Assembly (NCBI GenBank): GCA_018304565.1
Contig: JAGVVX010000015.1
Location: 1-7,409, forward strand
From: Candidatus Aenigmatarchaeota archaeon
GTDB taxonomy: Archaea; Aenigmatarchaeota; Aenigmatarchaeia; GW2011-AR5
Direction of reading: 5' to 3'
DNA: 7,409 nucleotides
Shown here: positions 1 through 4,114 of the stretch, piece after piece
Layout of the letters: each line of letters opens with the position of its first letter
Position numbering within the stretch: position 1 is the first letter of the stretch
Program-made: the position numbers and the translations under genes
Notes under the pieces: model-generated
Seen by the model: the letters and a program-made list of their open reading frames with translations, nothing else
Databases searched by the model: none
What the model was told of the DNA's origin: nothing

Positions 1-1
1 A

Positions 2-217
2 TCACACAACCTTTATCTTAATCGGCAGGTCTATGTGCTTGTTTTTTCTGAGCTTTTTCTTGAAATTTATCACGCCAAAGCCGATAACATCTTTTGTTTT
101 CGGGTCGATACGCCTGAATATTCCATGACCATCATCCTCAAAGATGCCTTTTTTCTTGGTCATAGAGAATTCCAAGTAATCTCCATCTTCATCATACCAT
201 ACCTTTATGCCTTCCAT
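2..217 (-). CDS. DUF2283 family protein, putative partner of the upstream nuclease-like protein
   Basis: A complete 71-residue protein with an ATG start at 217 and a TGA stop at the window edge. It has the DUF2283 pattern: an early WYDEDGDYLEF segment (about residues 7-17), an acidic middle, then an R-x-D-P-x-T-x-x-V-I-G-F-G-V-I-N-F segment (about 36-52) as the second beta hairpin. DUF2283 proteins are small, have no established biochemical function and often sit beside small toxin-like genes. The start codon lies inside the last codons of the upstream gene (13-nt overlap), so the two are probably translationally coupled. By analogy with toxin-antitoxin pairs it could be the neutralising partner, but that is inference. 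Family assignment is fairly secure; the role is not. Confidence 0.8.
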   Translation of the reverse strand: MEGIKVWYDEDGDYLEFSMTKKKGIFEDDGHGIFRRIDPKTKDVIGFGVINFKKKLRKNKHIDLPIKIKVV

Positions 218-516
218 ACTACTTCACCTTTTTGGAGATTCTTGACAAAAAACGCGGTTATTGCAAAACCCTCTCCGTTGCTTATTTTGACTATAACCAA
301 TAAAAAGCTTTTCTGCCGTGTAAATACTTTATAAGGTCTGTAGTATAGCCAAACATACGGGTCGTCCTCGCTCTTTATCACAATAGATGGAAACATCAAG
401 GTTTCTTCTATTTTACCTGTTGGCTTAAGCAGTTCTGGGTGGTCTGTAATAATATGCTGCAGTCGTTCTTCCGTCAATCTTATATTCCTGCCAAATTTGT
501 CCTTGAACAAATGCAT
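205..516 (-). CDS. PBECR-like putative nuclease/toxin domain protein
   Basis: A 103-residue single-domain protein. The N-terminal RLTEERLQHIITDHPEL segment (residues 13-29) has the H-x4-H-P-E pattern (His21, His26) of the barnase/EndoU/colicin E5-D/RelE-like (PBECR) fold proteins. It is followed by an E-T-L-x-x-P-x-x-V strand (about 38-47), a YVWLYYRPY strand, and a C-terminal ITAFFVKNLQKGEVVW segment where the family usually has an ITAY-like motif before a GE-x-x-W end. These proteins are predicted RNases or toxins; catalysis has not been shown for most subfamilies. No signal peptide or membrane segment is seen, so it should be cytoplasmic. It overlaps the DUF2283 gene by 13 nt and is preceded by a clear TATA box 25 bp from its ATG. 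A toxin-antitoxin-like unit is plausible, but the DUF2283 partner is not a classical antitoxin. Confidence 0.72.
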   Translation of the reverse strand: MHLFKDKFGRNIRLTEERLQHIITDHPELLKPTGKIEETLMFPSIVIKSEDDPYVWLYYRPYKVFTRQKSFLLVIVKISNGEGFAITAFFVKNLQKGEVVWKA

Positions 517-536
517 AAATATTTTTATTCAGAGAG

Positions 537-545
537 TTTTATATA
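537..545 (-). promoter_or_regulatory. Archaeal TATA box for the nuclease/DUF2283 unit, probably leaderless
   Basis: The minus strand reads TATATAAAA, centred about 25 bp before the ATG at 516. Archaeal transcription starts about 25-27 bp downstream of the TATA centre, so the mRNA should begin at or next to the start codon. The plus strand of the same bases reads TTTTATATA, itself a canonical box A, so the site could also fire rightward toward the desulfurase operon with a leader of over 100 nt. The rightward role is weaker. Confidence 0.55.
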
Positions 546-670
546 CCAACACTTTTATCAATCTCAACAAACGCCACATCAACGACACATGAATGAACAG
601 TCAACCGTAAGCAATAAGAGTCTTAAGCAATAGTAAAACAAAGAAAGATGCTGCCTTCCAAGAATAAACT

Positions 671-690
671 TCTCCCTTTAAGTGGGGAGA
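671..690 (+). promoter_or_regulatory. Hairpin covering the Shine-Dalgarno-like sequence of the desulfurase gene
   Basis: TCTCCC at 671-676 is complementary to GGGAGA at 685-690, leaving a short AT-rich loop. The GGGGAG at 684-689, the best ribosome-binding candidate for the ATG at 693, would be hidden in this stem. If translation instead begins at 648, these bases are coding. The pairing is plain; the regulatory role is speculative. Confidence 0.3.
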
Positions 691-692
691 TC

Positions 693-1922
693 ATGAAGTT
701 GAGCAAAATGAACGTGGAAAAACTGAGAGACGATTTCCCGATACTGCAAAAAACAATAAACAGCAAGCCGATAGTGTACTTCGACAACGCGTGCATGACC
801 CTGCGCCCGAAGCAGGTAATCGAGTCGATGAACCGGTATTATTATGAGTATCCTGCGTGCGCCGGCAGAAGCAGCCACAGGCTTGGAGCAAAGGCAACAG
901 AAGAGTACCATAAATCAAGGGAAACCGTTGCGGGGTTCATAGGGGCGGGGCCGGAAGAGGTCATATTCACAAAGAACACCACGGAAGGAATAAACCTTGT
1001 TGCGAACTCGTTTCTGTTCGGGAAGGACGAAGCTGTGCTTACAACAGACAAAGAGCACAACTCCAACCTTTTGCCGTGGCTTTTATTGAAAAACAGGAAA
1101 GGGCTGAAGCACCTTATACTGCGTTCCAATCAGGACAATACATTTGATCTGGAAGCTTTCTCGCAGACTGTCGGAACCAACAGGAACATCAGGCTTGTTT
1201 CAATGGTTCATACATCAAACCTTGACGGCTATACGATACCTGCAGGGGAGATAGCAAAGATCGCCCATGAGCATGAAATTGCCGTCATGCTTGACTGCGC
1301 GCAATCGGCGCCGCATAGAAGGATCAACGTCAGGGATCTTGGAGCCGACTTTATTTCATTCAGCGGACACAAGATGCTGGGCCCCACAGGAACCGGCGTG
1401 CTGTATGCAAGAAAAGACGCACTGGAGAAACTCCAGCCATTCATGCTGGGCGGCGAAACCGTGGTGAACTCAACCTATGAAACATACGAGCTTGAAGCTC
1501 CTCCCGAAATGTTCGAGGCGGGGCTGCAGAACTATGCCGGCGCGATAGGCCTTGCCGCAGCTGTGAATTACCTGGAAGGAATCCCCCTTGAAAGCGTGGA
1601 GAAGCACGAAACCAGCCTGAACAAGGCAATCACGGAAGGGCTGCAGGAAATGCCGGGGCTGAGCGTAATAGGCCCGGAAAATCCGGAGCTTCGCGGGGGC
1701 ATAGTGTCATTTTTTTCGGAGAAGATGAACCATCATGACATCGCCCTTATGCTTGACGAGCTCGGAAACATAGAGGTGCGTGCCGGAATGCATTGCGTCC
1801 ATTCCTGGTTCAACGCGCACAAGATCGGCGGGTCTGTGCGCGCTTCGCTCTATTTCTACAATACGCAGGAAGAATGCGAAATTTTTCTGGGCGCATTGAG
1901 AAAAATCGTGAAACTGGTGTAA
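693..1922 (+). CDS. Cysteine desulfurase, SufS/class V aminotransferase family
   Basis: A PLP-dependent enzyme expected to remove sulfur from cysteine, giving alanine and an enzyme-bound persulfide for Fe-S cluster assembly or RNA thiolation in the cytoplasm. Numbered from a possible upstream ATG at 648: a YFDNAC segment (44-49), a TEGINLVA segment (112-119), the pyridine-binding Asp216 in LDCAQSAPH, the PLP-binding Lys242 in SGHKMLGPTGTG, and the persulfide-forming Cys383 in RAGMHCVHSW. All key residues are present and the length fits SufS. The ATG at 693 is preferred because GGGGAG lies just upstream and SufS proteins usually begin close to an E-K-(L/I)-R-x-D-F-P segment. Starting at 648 adds 15 residues with no family counterpart. 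Oddities: Cys replaces the second Ala of the usual DNAA motif, Cys occurs in LDCAQ where Gly is common, and Cys71 lies in a PACAGR segment. A membrane DsbA-like gene follows 6 nt after the stop. Substrate and acceptor are unknown; no SufBCD genes are in the window. Confidence 0.9.
   Translation: MKLSKMNVEKLRDDFPILQKTINSKPIVYFDNACMTLRPKQVIESMNRYYYEYPACAGRSSHRLGAKATEEYHKSRETVAGFIGAGPEEVIFTKNTTEGINLVANSFLFGKDEAVLTTDKEHNSNLLPWLLLKNRKGLKHLILRSNQDNTFDLEAFSQTVGTNRNIRLVSMVHTSNLDGYTIPAGEIAKIAHEHEIAVMLDCAQSAPHRRINVRDLGADFISFSGHKMLGPTGTGVLYARKDALEKLQPFMLGGETVVNSTYETYELEAPPEMFEAGLQNYAGAIGLAAAVNYLEGIPLESVEKHETSLNKAITEGLQEMPGLSVIGPENPELRGGIVSFFSEKMNHHDIALMLDELGNIEVRAGMHCVHSWFNAHKIGGSVRASLYFYNTQEECEIFLGALRKIVKLV
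1916..1919 (+). promoter_or_regulatory. Ribosome-binding site for the DsbA-like gene
   Basis: GGTG lies 9 nt before the ATG at 1929, inside the last codons of the desulfurase gene. It matches the archaeal GGTGA-type Shine-Dalgarno core and supports the start choice and coupled translation. Confidence 0.5.
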
Positions 1923-1928
1923 TGCAAC

Positions 1929-2861
1929 ATGGTCGTCTGCATAATAGCTGCTGTCGTGTTCGGCATCCTTGGCATATTCTCGGCAAAGTACAGGGCTTAT
2001 GCAAGGGAGGCGTTCCGGTGCGTCTCCAGAACGGTGACGTTCAGGCCGTGCGACACGGAATTTAACCGGAAGATGAAGGCAAAGATAACAGCAAGCCTGA
2101 TGAAGAGGTCGGAGAAGCTTGGAAGTTTCGTATACAGGAGATTTGAACTGCTGTCATGGCTTTTCCTTGTCTCAATGATTGCGAGCCTTTTACTTGCCGG
2201 TCTGGGAGGCTATAACCTCGCTGTTTACGGCAACTGCAACGGCCCCGAATCAACGGACATATGCATTTTAAACCCGGAGGGTGCATCGATAGTCGGGTCC
2301 TCGGCAGCATTGAAACCGGAACTTGTCACGGAAGACGATGACCCGTCCATCGGAAGCGGCAACATAACAATCGTGGAATTCGGCTGCCACCTCTGCCCTT
2401 ACACAAAAAAGGCAGAGCCCGTGATGAAAGAGCTGCTGGAAAAATATGAGGGCAAAATCAGGCTTGTCTTCAGGAACTTTCCTGTCAAAAGGCACAGGCT
2501 CAGCACAGAGGCTGCAGCAGCTTCCGAGTGCGCGCATGAACAGGGGGACGCGCTTTACTGGAAGTATCATGACATGATGTTTGAGAAGCAGAAAGAACTT
2601 GACAGCATCAATGCATTCAAGGCGCTGGCAAAGGCCGCGGGGCTTGATGCCGCAAGGTTTAACGAGTGCATTGATTCGCAGAAATATCTGGAAGAAGTCG
2701 AGAAAGATTTCATGGACGGGCAGGCAGCGGGCGTTTACGGCACTCCAACGTTCTTCATAGGAAACACCACAATCGTCGGCCCGAAATCCCTGGCAGAGTT
2801 TGAAAAAGCCGTGAACGGCCAGATGATAAGAAACGAGGAAATAAATGCGTGCGTAGATTAA
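1929..2861 (+). CDS. Membrane-anchored DsbA-like thiol-disulfide oxidoreductase
   Basis: 310 residues. A first hydrophobic helix (about 1-18) is followed by a strongly basic segment (20-72) holding Cys31 and Cys41. A second helix (about 74-100) leads into a DsbA-type domain. The active site is FGCHLCPY with Cys153 and Cys156 (CxxC), the helical insert contains the RNFPVKRH and AAAASECAHEQG segments, and the cis-proline loop is GTPTFF with Pro273. By the positive-inside rule the basic loop is cytoplasmic and the thioredoxin domain lies outside. Cys103 and Cys112 flank the membrane on the outer side. It should make, break or shuffle disulfides in exported proteins; direction and redox partner cannot be read from sequence. 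The start is 6 nt after the desulfurase stop, with GGTG at 1916-1919 as ribosome-binding site, so the two genes form an operon. Two-helix-anchored DsbA-like proteins occur in several uncultured archaea, to my recollection. Confidence 0.85.
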   Translation: MVVCIIAAVVFGILGIFSAKYRAYAREAFRCVSRTVTFRPCDTEFNRKMKAKITASLMKRSEKLGSFVYRRFELLSWLFLVSMIASLLLAGLGGYNLAVYGNCNGPESTDICILNPEGASIVGSSAALKPELVTEDDDPSIGSGNITIVEFGCHLCPYTKKAEPVMKELLEKYEGKIRLVFRNFPVKRHRLSTEAAAASECAHEQGDALYWKYHDMMFEKQKELDSINAFKALAKAAGLDAARFNECIDSQKYLEEVEKDFMDGQAAGVYGTPTFFIGNTTIVGPKSLAEFEKAVNGQMIRNEEINACVD

Positions 2862-2920
2862 ACGGACCGCTCTGCTTAGTTGGTATCTAGTATTAATTAA
2901 AAGACAGCAGACTAAACAGT

Positions 2921-3331
2921 TTACCATCCCAGTGAGGTGTTTTTCTTCTTCAGATAAAGGAACAGGGCGCCGAGAACTATCACAATAATGAACACGAGGA
3001 GGCTTCCGTAAAGAAACCTGTCAATGACATAATTCACATCGCGCCCGTAGAAGAAATACCTGATGGAAACCTTCAGCCCGTGTATTGCAAGGGAGAATAA
3101 AACCCCGGCAACCAGCAGGTGCTTCATTCCAAAATTTTTCTTGACAAGTTTTACCACGGCCAAAGCAACGAGGAGTGCCCACAGGGCCTGCGTCAGGTTC
3201 AGAAGAAACGGATACCGGTCGGAAAGCGGAAGCGCGATTGCGTACTGCGATATAACGACAAGCACGGAACCCAATATGTAATACTTTACAGGCTCCACAT
3301 ATTGTTTCAGGGATTTTCCGAATATCTTCAT
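2921..3331 (-). CDS. Four-helix membrane protein of unknown function
   Basis: An integral membrane protein of 136 residues from the ATG at 3331, or 146 from a GTG at 3361. In the longer numbering, helices lie near residues 27-46, 52-73, 80-103 and 117-137, joined by short loops, with a basic tail ending KKKN plus a few residues. Recognisable points are Pro-Leu-Ser-Asp after helix 1, a KKNFGMKH loop before helix 3 and a YGRDVNYVIDRF segment before helix 4. I do not recognise the family. It resembles PsiE-type small membrane proteins only in size and helix number, with no shared motif seen. The ATG is preferred because a TTATTAA box at 3362-3368 sits about 34 bp before it but would lie directly against the GTG. 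It is convergent with the DsbA-like gene, 59 bp apart, and divergent from the winged-helix gene. The hydrophobic pattern is clear; the function is open. Confidence 0.7.
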   Translation of the reverse strand: MKIFGKSLKQYVEPVKYYILGSVLVVISQYAIALPLSDRYPFLLNLTQALWALLVALAVVKLVKKNFGMKHLLVAGVLFSLAIHGLKVSIRYFFYGRDVNYVIDRFLYGSLLVFIIVIVLGALFLYLKKKNTSLGW

Positions 3332-3361
3332 TGCCGTCTTGTGTATTATTGCGCCGGCCAC

Positions 3362-3368
3362 TTAATAA
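3362..3368 (-). promoter_or_regulatory. Possible TATA box for the four-helix membrane protein
   Basis: The minus strand reads TTATTAA, centred about 34 bp before the ATG at 3331, which predicts a leader of roughly 8 nt. The sequence is not a strong TATA consensus. An alternative start site further upstream would place the T-shaped inverted repeat in the leader. Confidence 0.3.
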
Positions 3369-3380
3369 CGTTTCTGGCAT

Positions 3381-3514
3381 GGATTGTATCCATTTTAAGT
3401 ATGACGGTCGACGTAGACCCATACGTGTGTACATCGTATGGGTCAGCTAGGGGTATTGTGCATACACAATACCCTTCACGTCGACCGTCATCATATGTTT
3501 ATTGGATACAATCC
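3381..3514. repeat. 134-bp nested inverted repeat folding into a T-shaped (three-way junction) structure
   Basis: Four perfect stems are nested. The outer stem is GGATTGTATCCA (3381-3392) with TGGATACAATCC (3503-3514), 12 bp. After an AT-rich internal loop the second stem is ATGACGGTCGACGT (3401-3414) with ACGTCGACCGTCAT (3478-3491), 14 bp. Inside it are two side arms: GACCCATACG (3416-3425) with CGTATGGGTC (3435-3444), and GGGTATTGTG (3451-3460) with CACAATACCC (3465-3474). The second arm extends to 12 bp with one G-T pair and has a CATA loop. Only 1, 4 and 1 bases are unpaired at the junction. The outer arms are themselves palindromes (GGAT-3-ATCC), and the second stem contains GTCGAC. The layout matches the A-B-B'-C-C'-A' plan of a parvovirus terminal hairpin, but there is no replication gene nearby. 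It lies between divergent genes and shows no convincing reading frame. Candidate natures are a structured RNA or leader, a short non-autonomous mobile element, or a protein-bound cruciform. Confidence 0.85.
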
Positions 3515-3520
3515 CGGCGG

Positions 3521-3532
3521 CGCCCTAACAAA
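3521..3532 (+). promoter_or_regulatory. Candidate operator copy 1 (CGCCCTAACAAA) before the winged-helix gene
   Basis: CCCTAACAAA at 3523-3532 recurs exactly at 4067-4076. Here it ends 8 bp before the TATA box of the winged-helix gene. On the minus strand the site begins TTAGGGCG, which is also found at 4055-4062. Placement next to the TFB recognition region at both promoters suggests a shared regulator site. Confidence 0.4.
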
Positions 3533-3540
3533 CCGCAACC

Positions 3541-3547
3541 TTAATAA
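3541..3547 (+). promoter_or_regulatory. TATA box of the winged-helix regulator, leaderless
   Basis: TTAATAA is centred 27 bp before the ATG at 3571, so transcription should start at or next to the start codon. No Shine-Dalgarno sequence is present. On the minus strand the same bases read TTATTAA behind a purine-rich GAGGAAAAAAGAC, a good TFB element, so leftward transcription starting near 3518, just at the edge of the T-shaped repeat, is also possible. Confidence 0.5.
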
Positions 3548-3570
3548 GTCTTTTTTCCTCAAATGTTCTA

Positions 3571-4098
3571 ATGAACGTTCTTGATTCTCCTACGTTGAAA
3601 GCTTTGAACACCAAAACACGTCAAGAAATAATCAAACTCCTTTCAAAGAGACCTTATACTGCCTCAGAACTTTCAAAATTGCTTGGAAAACATGTAACAA
3701 CAGTCTCAGAGCACCTGAATGTCTTAGAAAAATCCAGCCTTGTTCAGAGAAAAACAGGCAATAAATGGATATATTACAATCTAACAACCAAAGCCCAGAG
3801 CCTTAGCAAGCCGCAATATTCCTGGTCAATACTATTTTCATCAATCATAAGCTTGATTGCAGGAGGTTATCTGTATACAATTAGTCAACCACAATATGCA
3901 GCTCAGTCGTTGAAAACAGCAGAAACTACGACAGCTGCTGATGCTCCTGCAATAACTGCAGCTGCAGAAAATATCATGAGTATTGATTTAATTTTTGGTA
4001 TTGCATTGATCATTATAGCGTTACTTGGCTTTGCATTTTTCACGATAAAATATCTTAGGGCGAGGACCCTAACAAAAAGAAGTTTATATATAGAATAA
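3571..4098 (+). CDS. ArsR-like winged-helix regulator with two C-terminal membrane helices
   Basis: 175 residues. Residues 8-78 form an ArsR-type winged helix: LNTKTRQEIIKLLSKRPYT, then TASELSKLLG and the recognition helix VTTVSEHLNVLEKSSLV, then the wing with GNKWIYYNLT. A hydrophobic helix follows at about 85-104, then a 30-residue Ala/Thr-rich loop (105-134), a second helix at about 138-160, and a basic tail. The DNA-binding domain would be cytoplasmic and the loop outside. No metal-binding cysteines are present, so it is not a classical metal sensor. It is probably a one-component membrane-bound regulator whose signal acts on the loop or helices. The gene is more AT-rich than its neighbours. 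Its promoter and that of the downstream propeller gene share the CCCTAACAAA motif, consistent with autoregulation plus control of the neighbour, though this is inferred. The end of the gene carries the next promoter. Confidence 0.85.
   Translation: MNVLDSPTLKALNTKTRQEIIKLLSKRPYTASELSKLLGKHVTTVSEHLNVLEKSSLVQRKTGNKWIYYNLTTKAQSLSKPQYSWSILFSSIISLIAGGYLYTISQPQYAAQSLKTAETTTAADAPAITAAAENIMSIDLIFGIALIIIALLGFAFFTIKYLRARTLTKRSLYIE
4055..4076 (+). promoter_or_regulatory. Candidate operator copy 2: TTAGGG/CCCTAA inverted repeat before the propeller gene
   Basis: TTAGGG (4055-4060) and CCCTAA (4067-4072) form a perfect inverted repeat with a 6-bp spacer, suited to a dimeric winged-helix protein. CCCTAACAAA (4067-4076) and TTAGGGCG (4055-4062) both match copy 1 near 3521-3532. 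The site ends 6 bp before the TATA box at 4083 and lies inside the coding sequence of the regulator's basic tail. Confidence 0.45.
4083..4090 (+). promoter_or_regulatory. TATA box of the beta-propeller gene inside the regulator gene
   Basis: TTTATATA is a canonical archaeal box A, preceded by purine-rich AAAAAGAAG as TFB element. Its centre is about 28 bp before the ATG at 4115, predicting a start site within about 0-3 nt of the ATG and a leaderless message. The bases also encode the last residues of the regulator. Confidence 0.65.
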
Positions 4099-4114
4099 AG
4101 CCAATATTAACTGC

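Noticed and set aside
517..692. A small gene in the gap between the nuclease gene and the desulfurase gene
   Set aside because: The open plus-strand frame at 439-633 is antisense to the nuclease gene at its start and rich in Gln/His/Ser without recognisable features; no RNA gene pattern was seen.
2872..2919. Imperfect inverted repeat CTGCTTAGT / ACTAAACAG between the convergent DsbA-like and membrane genes, and an AGACAGCAGA 10-mer also found near 6430
   Set aside because: The stem has a mismatch and a loop of about 30 nt, with no T-run placed as in a terminator. The shared 10-mer is too short to claim a second copy of the 6399-6461 element.
2268..2927. A 219-codon minus-strand open frame opposite the DsbA-like gene
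   Set aside because: The plus strand has an unmistakable CxxC and cis-Pro DsbA domain; the antisense frame arises from its codon pattern.
3021..3434. A 137-codon minus-strand open frame overlapping the four-helix membrane gene and part of the T-shaped repeat
   Set aside because: Its product is basic and cysteine/arginine-rich without domain-like patterning, while the competing frame gives four clean membrane helices. It is best read as a shadow frame.
3381..3514. A tRNA or CRISPR-type reading of the T-shaped element
   Set aside because: Arm lengths and loops do not match a tRNA cloverleaf and no CCA-type acceptor is present. There are no regularly spaced direct repeats, so it is not a CRISPR array.
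3119..3544. A 141-codon plus-strand open frame running through the whole T-shaped repeat
   Set aside because: It is antisense to the membrane gene, translates the palindromes into low-complexity sequence, and shows no family pattern or ribosome-binding site.
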